The translations under genes were made by a program, and so were the position numbers. Below are positions 1 through 7,933 of a stretch of DNA of 64,000 nucleotides, piece after piece (within the stretch, counting starts at the first letter, position 1; every line of letters begins with the position of its first letter). The notes under the pieces are model-generated. The model had not been told where the DNA came from and ran no database searches. It saw only the letters and a program-made list of their open reading frames with translations. This DNA comes from an uncultured Tateyamaria sp. (GTDB lineage Bacteria > Pseudomonadota > Alphaproteobacteria > Rhodobacterales > Rhodobacteraceae), in NCBI RefSeq assembly GCF_947496075.1, contig NZ_CANMBJ010000002.1:806001-870000 (forward strand), read 5' to 3'.

Positions 1-1313
1 CACCGCTCAAGCGTGCGGGCCAGAACGTCGGCACAGATAGCCGCAATTGAAATCGGACGCCCACGCATGGACCCAGAATTGTCGAGCAGCAGCGTGACGA
101 CCGTATCGCGGAATTCAGTATCCTTTTCGACCTTGAAGGACAGCGGCGTCGTCGGGTTCGCTACCACGCGCGCCAGACGCCCGGCGTCCAGAATTCCTTC
201 CTCGCGGTCGAACTCCCAGCTACGGTTCTGTTGCGCTTGCAAACGGCGCTGCAATTTGTTGGCCAATCGTGAAACAGCACCCTTTAATGGCTCCAATTGC
301 TGATCCAGATAGGCCCGCAGGCGTTCCAACTCGACCGGCTCGGCCAGGTCCTCGGCGCCGATCTCTTCGTCATGGGTGTCGAGGTAGACTTTGTAGTCCG
401 GATCAGCCTCGGACACCGGCTGCGGGGCAGGGGGCTCCAGCGGCGCCTCGCCTTCGGGCATCTCCGCCTCTTCGCCCATCTCCTGATCGGCCATGTCATC
501 CATGGACACCTGGGCCTCTGAGGCATCTTGCGTCTCGTCCTGCGAGCTTTCAGGTGTGCCTTCGGCGTTCTCTTCGTCCTGATCGTCCTGACCAGTGCTG
601 TCGGGTTCCTGCTCTTCTTCCTGGCCTTCCTCGGCCTGGTCTTCCTGATCCTCGTCCAGCTGATCAGGATCGTCACCCAACTGGTCACCATAACCGAGGT
701 CCGTGATCACCTGCCGCGCAAAACGAGCAAAGGCGGCCTGGTCGTCCAGAATGTCACCAAGGTTTTCAAGCGTCCCACCCGCCTGATCCTCGATAAACCC
801 GCGCCACAGCTCCATGGCGTTCTCGGCCCCTGCGGGCAGAGGGCGACCGGTCGCCAGATGGCGCACCAGATACCCGGCAGCTGCGGCCAACGGCACGTCA
901 GACGCCTGTTTGCACTGATCATAGCCCTTGCGCAGAGCCTCGTTGGCAATCTTGGCATCAATATTACCAGCCGTGCCCGGCATATCCCGCGCACCCATCG
1001 CCTCACAGCGCGCCGTTTCCATGGCTTCATAAAGATCCCGCGCCATCTCGCCCTGGGGAGAGTAGCGCGCATGGGTCTGCCCGTTGTGATAGCGGCGGTG
1101 CAAGGCCAAAGCGTCAGCCGTCCCGCGGGCCAAAAGCACCTCTTCGCGGGTCATGCGACGGGAAACCTGTGGCAACCGCATGGAATCGCCGGACACACCC
1201 GCCGGATCGACGGAGTAAGAGACGTTCAACTCGGGATCGTTCGCCATGACCTTGGTGGCTTCGGCGAGGGCCTTCTTGAACGGATCGGCGGGGTTGTCGT
1301 TTTGGGTGCTCAT
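1..1313 (-). CDS. cobT: Cobaltochelatase subunit CobT (3' end cut by window edge)
   Basis: CobT is the VWA-domain chelatase subunit that works with CobS and CobN to insert cobalt into hydrogenobyrinic a,c-diamide in aerobic cobalamin synthesis. The reading frame starts at the CAT ending at 1313 and stays open to base 1, so about 437 residues are visible. It begins [21 protein letters not shown], has a typical N-terminal region ([13 protein letters not shown]), a very acidic linker at about residues 215-300, and a VWA MIDAS motif DNSGSMRG near residue 410. The start overlaps the stop of the upstream racemase-like gene (ATGA), which implies coupled translation. The C-terminal part of the VWA domain lies outside the window. 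The 5' end is partly duplicated at 2201-2235. Confidence 0.96.
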   Translation of the reverse strand, partial: MSTQNDNPADPFKKALAEATKVMANDPELNVSYSVDPAGVSGDSMRLPQVSRRMTREEVLLARGTADALALHRRYHNGQTHARYSPQGEMARDLYEAMETARCEAMGARDMPGTAGNIDAKIANEALRKGYDQCKQASDVPLAAAAGYLVRHLATGRPLPAGAENAMELWRGFIEDQAGGTLENLGDILDDQAAFARFARQVITDLGYGDQLGDDPDQLDEDQEDQAEEGQEEEQEPDSTGQDDQDEENAEGTPESSQDETQDASEAQVSMDDMADQEMGEEAEMPEGEAPLEPPAPQPVSEADPDYKVYLDTHDEEIGAEDLAEPVELERLRAYLDQQLEPLKGAVSRLANKLQRRLQAQQNRSWEFDREEGILDAGRLARVVANPTTPLSFKVEKDTEFRDTVVTLLLDNSGSMRGRPISIAAICADVLARTLER

Positions 1314-2011
1314 GCAGAACCGCCTACGGAATGGACAGATAGGGTGGCGCGCCCGGTTGCGAGGGCAACCAGCACATCCACATGGATATCAAGCGCATCG
1401 ATGACTTCATAGCCCACGTCGCGCCCGTCAAAGGCCAGATTCAGATCGGTCCCCGCCAGAACGACGGCCTGTGCGCCTGCGTCAACCAGCTTGCGGCCCT
1501 CTTCAATGAAGAAAGCGCGCTGAGTGTCTGTACAGCGGCCAGCAAGGGCCATGTCGGTATAGGCCGATCCGACACCGTCGATATCTTGAGGTGCAACCGC
1601 CTTGGTCTGCGCAAGTTGACCATACAGTTGCGTCCGCATCACGACACCCGTTCCAAGCAAACCGACGGTTTCAAAGCCTTGTGCAACGAAAAAGGCGTCA
1701 AGCGGGCTGACCGCGCTGACCAGTGGCAACGCAGACAGTGCAACAGTTTCCTCAAAGCAAAAGTGTCCGCCGAGCGAGGTGATAGCAGCACAGTCCGCAC
1801 CCGCCGCCTTCAACCGTTCAATGAGCACGGCGTAAATCTCTGCCTGCGCCTCCGTATTCCCTGCCAAATTGTTGGCCAGCAGCGTAGACGCCTCAGTATT
1901 TACAATCGTCAGGTCCAAAGGTGCATTCAGCGCCCGCATCGCGTCGGTCAGGCGTTGGTAATATACAACGGTTGCCGCGGGACCAATGCCGCCGATCAGG
2001 CCGATATGCAT
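1310..2011 (-). CDS. Asp/Glu racemase-like protein lacking catalytic cysteines
   Basis: A 233-residue protein opening [14 protein letters not shown], the N-terminal signature of the aspartate/glutamate/hydantoin racemase superfamily. Canonical members use two cysteines, one in a CNTAH-type motif and one in a GCTE-type motif. Here the corresponding stretches read AITSLGGH (about residues 76-83, Thr/Ser instead of Cys) and LAGTDL (185-190, Gly187 instead of Cys). A Cys85 lies just after the first motif but out of register. Amino-acid racemisation by the two-cysteine mechanism is therefore unlikely. Its stop overlaps the cobT start and it begins 2 bases after the stop of the small ORF at 2014, so it appears co-transcribed between cobS and cobT. 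Function unknown; fold assignment is fairly secure. Confidence 0.85.
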   Translation of the reverse strand: MHIGLIGGIGPAATVVYYQRLTDAMRALNAPLDLTIVNTEASTLLANNLAGNTEAQAEIYAVLIERLKAAGADCAAITSLGGHFCFEETVALSALPLVSAVSPLDAFFVAQGFETVGLLGTGVVMRTQLYGQLAQTKAVAPQDIDGVGSAYTDMALAGRCTDTQRAFFIEEGRKLVDAGAQAVVLAGTDLNLAFDGRDVGYEVIDALDIHVDVLVALATGRATLSVHSVGGSA

Positions 2012-2013
2012 CT

Positions 2014-2253
2014 TTACAATCCTTGCACCGACAATGCTGAGTCACAGTCCATGAGAGTCTCTGGCTCCGTTATTGGTTCCGATGGAACAGGGAGCAAAGA
2101 AAAGACTCCAGCGTCGTATTCTGAGCGTAGTCCGAGAGCAGCCTTTCCAAGCAAGTCCGCGGTGTTTCTGTACAAGATCGCCAGAACCTTGTCAGTGGTT
2201 TCGGCGAGGGTCTTCTTGAACGGATCGGCGGGGTTGTTTTTTTGCTGTGCCAT
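2014..2253 (-). CDS. Small chimeric ORF beginning with a copy of the CobT N-terminus
   Basis: A 79-residue ORF whose first 17 residues, [17 protein letters not shown], closely match the CobT start ([17 protein letters not shown]) in the same register. After about residue 24 it has no resemblance to CobT or to anything I recognise. A plausible Shine-Dalgarno (AAGG, about 7 bases upstream) precedes the ATG. The nucleotide match is described at 2201-2235. It could be a remnant of an older cobT 5' end separated from the gene when the racemase-like gene was inserted, or a translated leader for the downstream genes. Whether it makes a stable protein is doubtful; it could equally be called a pseudogene fragment. 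Confidence 0.45.
   Translation of the reverse strand: MAQQKNNPADPFKKTLAETTDKVLAILYRNTADLLGKAALGLRSEYDAGVFSLLPVPSEPITEPETLMDCDSALSVQGL
2201..2235. repeat. Duplicate of cobT 5' end (partner copy 1261-1295)
   Basis: Bases 2201-2235 and 1261-1295 are identical except for one position. The last 24 bases (2212-2235 and 1272-1295) match exactly and encode NPADPFKK in both. The match weakens but can be traced for a few more codons on either side. The two copies bracket the racemase-like gene and the body of the small ORF at 2014, as expected from a local duplication that came with an insertion between cobS and cobT. Confidence 0.9.
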
Positions 2254-2377
2254 GAGTGGCCTTACTTGGCGGTTTTGCGGATCAGGCTGCTTACTTTAGT
2301 GTGCCAACCAGGATCATTGACGGCTATCAGTCACTAACAGGATGGCTTCGTGCGTTCCAGTAATGCGACCTTTGCAA

Positions 2378-2896
2378 TCAAGACGCACGAGTTATTTGTG
2401 CCTTGTCTCTAATCAAGCGGCTGCAAGTGAGCAGGTCGCTTTCAATGAGTTTAGGGATGACGGCCTGCCCTCTTGATGACTGGACCTGGGCCGAAAAAAA
2501 CACCAATCCGTATGTCGCCGCATATGCTTCGACATTTCTTTGCGATTGCTTCTTGGCGGCGGAAGCGACGTTTGGTTTTCTTGGATCAGTCTTGACGAGT
2601 TCGGCGGTGGCCAGCCCGTTAAAAAGTGCAGAGCTGATCGCCAATGCTGCGAACATGTTTCGCTGCTCGGCAGACATGTTTTTCATGTTTGACGAACCGA
2701 GTTTAGCGAACAAGCTTTGTAAGCCGGCGCAGCGGGAATACTGTTCATACTCATTGATCCGGCCAGCCCGAATGTCCTGACTCAGCGTCTGCGAGAGCTG
2801 CTTTGCAGGCGGTTTAGACGTCGGTGGAGCCGGTTCACAGGCCGATATGCACAGCGCCGAAACCAAAATAGCTGCAACTTTGGGTAATGCATACAT
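2378..2896 (-). CDS. Predicted lipoprotein of unknown function
   Basis: 172 residues. The N-terminus has a short hydrophobic signal (VAAILVSALCISAC) ending in an ISAC lipobox, so the mature protein would start at Cys20 and be membrane-anchored through lipid. The rest is a small Ala/Ser/Lys-rich domain with two further cysteines (CAGLQ and LLTCSRL) that could form a periplasmic disulfide. I do not recognise the family. It begins 4 bases after the cobS stop, so it is probably read from the cobS transcript. Confidence 0.75.
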   Translation of the reverse strand: MYALPKVAAILVSALCISACEPAPPTSKPPAKQLSQTLSQDIRAGRINEYEQYSRCAGLQSLFAKLGSSNMKNMSAEQRNMFAALAISSALFNGLATAELVKTDPRKPNVASAAKKQSQRNVEAYAATYGLVFFSAQVQSSRGQAVIPKLIESDLLTCSRLIRDKAQITRAS

Positions 2897-2900
2897 GCGT

Positions 2901-3887
2901 CTACCCCAAGCTCACGCTTGCCGCACTTTCCGGCAATTCCTCGTCGAACAGACGCTGGTAGAACTCCGCCACTGTCTGCCGCTCCAACTCATCACACTTG
3001 TTCAGGAAAGACAGTCGGAAGGCGTAGCCAACATTGCGGAAAATCTCGGCGTTCTGTGCCCAGGAGATCACCGTCCGAGGCGACATCACGGTCGACAAGT
3101 CACCGTTCATAAATGCGGTGCGGGTCAAGTCAGCCACAGTCACCATCTGCTTGACGGTCTTGCGACCTTCGGCGGTGTTGTAGTGCGGGTTTTTGGCCAG
3201 GACGATCGCCGTCTCGGCATCGATCGACAGGTAATTCAGCGTTGCCACCAGCGACCAGCGGTCCATCTGGCCTTGGTTGATCTGCTGCGTGCCGTGATAG
3301 AGGCCGGTTGTGTCGCCCAGACCGACCGTGTTGGCCGTCGCAAAGATGCGGAAATAGGGGTGGGGGTTGATCACCTGGTTCTGGTCCAGAAGCGTCAGCT
3401 TGCCGTCAACCTCCAGCACACGTTGGATCACGAACATCACGTCGGCGCGGCCCGCGTCGTATTCGTCGAACACGATGGCGGTGGGGTTACGCAAGGCCCA
3501 AGGCAAGATACCTTCTTGGAAATCAGTGACTTGCTTGCCGTCTTTCAACTTGATGGCGTCCTTGCCGATCAGGTCGATGCGGGAGATATGGCTGTCGAGG
3601 TTCACACGGACCGCAGGCCAGTTCAGACGCGACGCCACCTGTTCGATGTGTGTCGACTTGCCCGTCCCGTGATAACCTTGGATCATCACACGACGGTTGT
3701 GGGAAAAGCCTGCAAGGATCGCCAGCGTGGTGTCGGGATCAAACTTGTAGGTGCTGTCCAACTCGGGCACGCGCTCTGTCCGGTCTGCAAAACCTTTGAC
3801 CACCATGTCCGTATCAATGCCAAACACTTCGCGGACCGAGATTTCCTCGGTTGGTTTTGCATTGATGTCCATTCCACCGTCCGCCAT
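2901..3887 (-). CDS. cobS: Cobaltochelatase subunit CobS
   Basis: AAA+ ATPase subunit of the CobN-CobS-CobT aerobic cobaltochelatase, 328 residues. The chosen start ([20 protein letters not shown]) fits the family length and has an AAGGA Shine-Dalgarno about 9 bases upstream; an in-frame upstream ATG at 3950 lacks this. Walker A is GYHGTGKST, Walker B is [10 protein letters not shown], and the sensor stretch [11 protein letters not shown] follows. The protein ends in the usual [19 protein letters not shown] region. Three genes separate it from cobT on the same strand, a looser arrangement than a directly adjacent cobS-cobT pair. Confidence 0.97.
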   Translation of the reverse strand: MADGGMDINAKPTEEISVREVFGIDTDMVVKGFADRTERVPELDSTYKFDPDTTLAILAGFSHNRRVMIQGYHGTGKSTHIEQVASRLNWPAVRVNLDSHISRIDLIGKDAIKLKDGKQVTDFQEGILPWALRNPTAIVFDEYDAGRADVMFVIQRVLEVDGKLTLLDQNQVINPHPYFRIFATANTVGLGDTTGLYHGTQQINQGQMDRWSLVATLNYLSIDAETAIVLAKNPHYNTAEGRKTVKQMVTVADLTRTAFMNGDLSTVMSPRTVISWAQNAEIFRNVGYAFRLSFLNKCDELERQTVAEFYQRLFDEELPESAASVSLG

Positions 3888-4078
3888 CTCAAATTGTCCT
3901 TCAGCATAGAAAACGCGCCCCGGATGGGCGCGCTGATCGTGGTGCAACATATAGCCGGAAAGGGCAAGGGGAAGGGGGGCGGGTAGCCCTGGAAATTGCG
4001 CAAGACCTGCACAAGCAGCAGATCAGTCTCTGCACAACCCTTGGTCACATTGGGATCGTCAACAAAGGAAATCTCATC

Positions 4079-4552
4079 GTGACATGCTTCATCCAACCCT
4101 CCATTCGACTGCACAGCGCCATCCTGACCGGCATAGGTGGTGGTGCAACAGCGCAAGCCATGAGCCTGTGGGGCGGCGATTTGGCGCGCTTTCTGCCACC
4201 AACATGGCTTCTGACTTTGACAGCTGTTTTTGGTGCGGCTTGCGCAGGCGCCATCCTGGCCAGCGCATTGGGCCGCAGTGGGTTGATAGGCGTGGTGATC
4301 TGCATCTTGGCCTGGCCGGTCGCCACCGCACTAGGGGCGGCCATCGCTGCGGTGCCGTTCGGCCTATCAGGAGCCGATATGCGTTACGGCGTGGCCGGTG
4401 GTTTCGTCACTGCCATGACAGATGCAGTTCCCTTGGGCCTTTTGGCCGTCGGCGATGGCATCAGCACCAATTGGGTGGTCGTCGCCGTCTGGGTGTTGTC
4501 GGCGGCTCTTGTTCATGTCGTCTTGCGTGTGGAAAGGCAGGTATCTATTTGA
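4079..4552 (+). CDS. Small integral membrane protein, unknown
   Basis: 157 residues with a GTG start preceded by AAAGGAA about 8 bases upstream. It has about four hydrophobic, Gly/Ala-rich segments (LLTLTAVFGAACAGAILAS, LIGVVICILAWPVATAL, GVAGGFVTAMTDAVPLGLLAV, WVVVAVWVLSAALVHVV), consistent with an inner-membrane protein. No recognisable motif. It lies on the opposite strand between cobS and the J-domain gene, diverging from cobS and overlapping the J-domain gene tail-to-tail by 8 bases. The translation and spacing look real, but the family is unknown to me. Confidence 0.7.
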   Translation: MTCFIQPSIRLHSAILTGIGGGATAQAMSLWGGDLARFLPPTWLLTLTAVFGAACAGAILASALGRSGLIGVVICILAWPVATALGAAIAAVPFGLSGADMRYGVAGGFVTAMTDAVPLGLLAVGDGISTNWVVVAVWVLSAALVHVVLRVERQVSI

Positions 4553-5171
4553 AATTTCGGCTGTCTTTGATCTGATCCCAAGCCCACACAACCTCTTGCA
4601 GCTGCTCCTCCTGGCTGCGGTCCCCGCCATTCATGTCGGGGTGCAGCACCTTGATGAGCGCCTTGTAGGCCTTGCGCACTTCGGCCTTGGTCGCATCGGC
4701 CGTGGCGTCCAGGATCTCGATCGCCCGTTTTTCCGTGGGCGGCAGACGGCGGGCTGCAGCAGAGCCACCGCGACCGGGGTTCTGCGTCGCGTTCTTGCCG
4801 AGCACCTGGTGCGGGTCCTCGATGCCCAAGCGTGCCCATGCGCGCGCTTCGGGGTCGCCCATCGGTTTGGTCTGACGTTCCCACACCTTGTCCTTGGACT
4901 GCTGGGCGTTGATCTCGGCCTCGGTTGTGCCGTCAAAGAAATTCCACTTGGTGTTATACTCGCGCACGTGCTGCTGACAGAACCAGAAAAAGTCGTCCAG
5001 CACGTCAGGCGCTTTGGGTGCCCGGAACTTGCCCGCTTCTTCGCAACCCTCGTGATCACACACCCGAGTGGACGTTTCGGACGCGCCTGACATACCCCTG
5101 CGTCCGCGCGGGTTCTTCTTCTTTGCAGAAGACACGGACATATCAAAACCAAATGGATCGTGTTTGGGCAT
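4545..5171 (-). CDS. J-domain protein with N-terminal Cys motif
   Basis: 208 residues from the start MPKHDPFGFDMSV, which has a strong GGAAAGGA ribosome-binding site; a longer in-frame version starting at 5288 is unlikely. The C-terminus is a J-domain (EILDATADATKAEVRKAYK, then HPDMNGGD with the HPD motif needed to stimulate DnaK). The N-terminal half has CDHEGC and FFWFCQQHVREYN, a Cys/His set that could bind metal. It is a DnaJ-like cochaperone rather than DnaJ itself, since the G/F and CxxCxGxG zinc regions are absent. It is divergent from the bolA-family gene. Confidence 0.88.
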   Translation of the reverse strand: MPKHDPFGFDMSVSSAKKKNPRGRRGMSGASETSTRVCDHEGCEEAGKFRAPKAPDVLDDFFWFCQQHVREYNTKWNFFDGTTEAEINAQQSKDKVWERQTKPMGDPEARAWARLGIEDPHQVLGKNATQNPGRGGSAAARRLPPTEKRAIEILDATADATKAEVRKAYKALIKVLHPDMNGGDRSQEEQLQEVVWAWDQIKDSRNFK

Positions 5172-5238
5172 GGGAAGGGGTCCTTTCCGACTCAGGCCCA
5201 CAAGTTTAGAGTCTGCGGACAGAGATTGAAGGGGGTGA

Positions 5239-5517
5239 ATGAAAAAAATGTCAGGTGAAATGACCGTTCGGCAAGAAATTGAAGACAAGCTGCGCGCCGC
5301 GTTCAGTCCGCGCGAGGTTGTCGTGGTCGATGACAGCGCCAGTCATGCGGGCCATTCCGGGGCGCCAGCTGCGGGGCAGAGCCACTTTAATGTCATGCTG
5401 CGAAGTTCTGTTTTTGAAGGGAAAAACCGTGTTTCTCGTCATCGTGCCGTGCATACAGCGCTTGGACCCGAGCTGATCGGGCGCATTCATGCGCTTGCGC
5501 TGGATCTGGATGTTTAA
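5239..5517 (+). CDS. BolA family protein
   Basis: 92 residues, or 89 if translation starts at the second in-frame ATG (5248), which is better spaced from the AAGGGGG at 5229-5235. It has the BolA class II KH-like fold signatures: SHFNVMLRSSVFEGKNRVSRHR, then VHTALGPELIGRIHALAL. A histidine-rich loop (SHAGHSG) precedes the FNV strand. BolA proteins pair with monothiol glutaredoxins in iron-sulfur cluster and iron homeostasis. It diverges from the J-domain gene, with the start sites about 70 bases apart. Confidence 0.93.
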   Translation: MKKMSGEMTVRQEIEDKLRAAFSPREVVVVDDSASHAGHSGAPAAGQSHFNVMLRSSVFEGKNRVSRHRAVHTALGPELIGRIHALALDLDV

Positions 5518-5523
5518 AAAGCT

Positions 5524-6000
5524 TTAATCTTTTGCGTCTGCACTGCCACGCTGGTTTGCCAGGTTCTTGAGCGACGCGGTCATGCCGGATACCGGACTGG
5601 TTTCTTCGACGCCATTGTCAGATGCCATCTGCGTGGCGCCTTCACCGGGCGCAAATGTCGCATCTACATGCTCGTCCTCTGCTTCGACATCGGTCGTACT
5701 CGCTTCCGTTTCCAAGGCTTCGGTTGGCGGTGGAAGCAGCTCGGGTTCAAACTCGTCAATCGGGTCGCTGACCGTCCGACGGAACACCAGAAGGTTGCGC
5801 CATTCGGTCGTGCTGCCTGTCAGACCGGACCGTTCGATCGAAGGCAGCGTTTCAGCGCGCTGAAACTCCCAACCTTCACGGCCCATATCGTTCATCATTG
5901 CCTCAAGCGCATGTGCAAACCGCGCTTCCGGACCTTTGACGCCCTTACCCTTCACACCCTTGGTGGGGGCGGGTACGACCTTGTATTCCCAACCTGACAT
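5524..6000 (-). CDS. DUF4177-type protein
   Basis: 158 residues from MSGWEYKVVPAPTKG; AGGGGAAAG lies about 5 bases upstream. The N-terminal 75 residues match the DUF4177 pattern (WEYKVVP, then a helix and MGREGWEFQRAE). The C-terminal half is acidic and of low complexity (about residues 85-140), ending in a short basic stretch. Family function is unknown. It converges on bolA, ending 6 bases from its stop. Confidence 0.8.
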   Translation of the reverse strand: MSGWEYKVVPAPTKGVKGKGVKGPEARFAHALEAMMNDMGREGWEFQRAETLPSIERSGLTGSTTEWRNLLVFRRTVSDPIDEFEPELLPPPTEALETEASTTDVEAEDEHVDATFAPGEGATQMASDNGVEETSPVSGMTASLKNLANQRGSADAKD

Positions 6001-6066
6001 GATCTTTCCCCTCGTCATGTTTCGCGCGGATATATCCGGCAGGGTCAAAAGTGGAAAGCCCGTCCC

Positions 6067-6540
6067 TTACGTACGGCGAATACCGATGCTGGCGTGCACG
6101 CCTTCTGGCTTGCCCAAGGTCGCATGCGCTTGTGCAACGTCCTTCACCCGCGCCAGCACGTCATCGGGCATCGGTGCCACGCGGGGGCCTGATTGGTCCA
6201 CATGCAACGTCATCGTTTCGCCCGTCGCCGCCAGCCAGCCGTCAGCATGGCGCAGCTCCTGAAAGGAATGCAGCCGCTTTGCATCAAAATCCACAAGGTG
6301 GTAGCTGACAATCACAGGATCATTCACATGCAATTCGCGGATGTAGCGGACATGGAACTCGGCCGCATAGGTCGTGTTGCCGGTGCGTGACTGATAATCC
6401 GGGCCGAACCCAAAATGTTCGAACATCTGGTCCGCGCCCATGTCGAACAGCACGCCGTAATAGGCCATGTTCAGGTGGCCATTGAAGTCGATCCACTCGG
6501 GTTTGACCGTCATCACGGTCGATTGAAACGGGGCTTGCAT
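6067..6540 (-). CDS. Hotdog-fold acyl-CoA thioesterase
   Basis: 157 residues from MQAPFQSTVMTVKPEW, with AGGAGGT 5 bases before the ATG. The IDFNGHLNMAYYGVLFD stretch is the signature of the 4HBT/YbgC-type thioesterases, where the Asp and the following Asn/His region form the catalytic site. The rest (TYAAEFHVRYIRELHVNDPV, FDAKRLHSFQEL) follows the family. The likely role is hydrolysis of a small or medium acyl-CoA; the substrate cannot be read from sequence. It is divergently transcribed from the methyltransferase gene. Confidence 0.88.
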   Translation of the reverse strand: MQAPFQSTVMTVKPEWIDFNGHLNMAYYGVLFDMGADQMFEHFGFGPDYQSRTGNTTYAAEFHVRYIRELHVNDPVIVSYHLVDFDAKRLHSFQELRHADGWLAATGETMTLHVDQSGPRVAPMPDDVLARVKDVAQAHATLGKPEGVHASIGIRRT

Positions 6541-6625
6541 GTGACCTCCTGCTGGCGCGTCCCACCGGATTGCATGCGCGGGCAGGGGTGGTAAAGCTGA
6601 AAACCATTGTTTGAATGGATATGCC

Positions 6626-7813
6626 ATGACCGACACCGTGCGCGCCCAGTACGAGGCGTTTCCCTACCCCGAGCGTAAACCCACGGACGAACGCAAACGG
6701 CTGATCACCGGGTCGCCGTCGTTGCCGGTTGAAATGGACCACTGGCTCTGGGGCGGGGCACGGGACTGGTCGCAGCGCCTCAAGGCGCTGGTCGCCGGCG
6801 GCGGGACAGGCGATGCCCTGATCCAGCTGGCGCAGAAGCTGACGGATGCAGGCCGGTCCTATGACATCACCTATCTAGATCTGTCACAGGCCTCGCGTCG
6901 GATTGCTGAGAAGCGGGCAGAGGTGCGTAAACTTAGCGGTATCACTTTTGTGACTGGGTCACTGCTTGATGCAGGCGACTATGGTCCCTTCGATTACATC
7001 GATTGCTGCGGTGTGTTGCATCACCTGTCGGATCCGCAGGCGGGGTTCGATGCGCTTGCGGGTGCGCTTAAACCGGATGGCGGCATTGGCCTCATGGTCT
7101 ATGCCCCTCACGGGCGGTCTGGCGTTTACCCGCTGCAAGACGCCTTTAACACACTGCTCCACAACCTGCCGCCCGAGAAACAACTGAAGGCCGCCAAGCG
7201 CGTCTTTGACCGTCTGCCGGAGGCGCACCCGTTCAAGCGCAATCAACGCCTTGTGGATCACAAGAATGGAGACGCGGGATTCTATGACCTGCTGCTGCAC
7301 AGTCAGGATCGACCCTTCACGATCACGGCGCTGATCGAGGCGTTGAACGCCGCCGGGTTGGACTATGCGGGCGCGCCCGAAGCGATGCTCTATGACCCCG
7401 CACCGTTGCTGGATGATCCAAGCGGTCTTGACCCGGTCGCAGACATGCAATTGGCCGAGGACCTGCGCGGCACGTTCAAGACCCACATCGCCTATGCCCG
7501 TCCCAAGGGACAGGTGATCGCGCCACCATTGGGTCGGCCTGACGCGGTGCCGCTCTTGCGCGACATGGATGCCGCCGCACTGGCCAGCCATCTGGCAAAG
7601 GGGCAGGGGCTGACCATCGACACTGCGGGGACATCATTTCATTTCGGCATCCCGGCACAGGCCGCGCCGCTGGTTGCGCGGGTGGATGGGCATCGGCCTG
7701 TGGCAGATATCGCGCCGTCGGAAATGGACCTGCGCCACTGGGCGGCGGTCGAGGCGGCGCTCTGCCCGTCGGGGCTGATGCACTATTCCCACCTGTTGGT
7801 CGGACAAGGCTGA
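6626..7813 (+). CDS. Class I SAM-dependent methyltransferase, large
   Basis: 395 residues. The N-terminal QYEAFPYPERKPTDE motif and the glycine-rich LVAGGGTGDALIQLAQ (about residues 55-70) followed by LDLSQASRRIAEKRA are the nucleotide-binding half of a Rossmann methyltransferase. VLHHLSDPQAGFDALAGALKPDGGIG completes it. A C-terminal domain of about 150 residues has no recognised motif. Proteins with this YEAFPYP start are often annotated as methyltransferases fused to repeat or regulatory domains; the substrate is unknown. The ATG at 6626 is preferred over an upstream TTG, although its ribosome-binding site is poor. Confidence 0.85.
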   Translation: MTDTVRAQYEAFPYPERKPTDERKRLITGSPSLPVEMDHWLWGGARDWSQRLKALVAGGGTGDALIQLAQKLTDAGRSYDITYLDLSQASRRIAEKRAEVRKLSGITFVTGSLLDAGDYGPFDYIDCCGVLHHLSDPQAGFDALAGALKPDGGIGLMVYAPHGRSGVYPLQDAFNTLLHNLPPEKQLKAAKRVFDRLPEAHPFKRNQRLVDHKNGDAGFYDLLLHSQDRPFTITALIEALNAAGLDYAGAPEAMLYDPAPLLDDPSGLDPVADMQLAEDLRGTFKTHIAYARPKGQVIAPPLGRPDAVPLLRDMDAAALASHLAKGQGLTIDTAGTSFHFGIPAQAAPLVARVDGHRPVADIAPSEMDLRHWAAVEAALCPSGLMHYSHLLVGQG

Positions 7814-7933
7814 ATCGGGCACGCTAGCCAACAACACGCAATGGTGGAACCCTCCGTTTGGGGGGATTGTCGAATGGTACGCAGGCGTTAAATCTCGATC
7901 GTATTTTTTGTTATCTTTGAAAGGTTTGAATAG

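Noticed and set aside
528..1412. 294-residue plus-strand open frame over cobT
   Set aside because: Antisense to the cobT frame with its acidic linker and VWA MIDAS; the apparent hydrophobic start is the complement of the Glu/Asp-rich linker.
3914..3932. CGCGCCC-CGGAT-GGGCGCG hairpin upstream of cobS
   Set aside because: Considered as part of a cobalamin riboswitch, but no B12-box or other conserved core is visible around it. It may be a simple stem in the leader.
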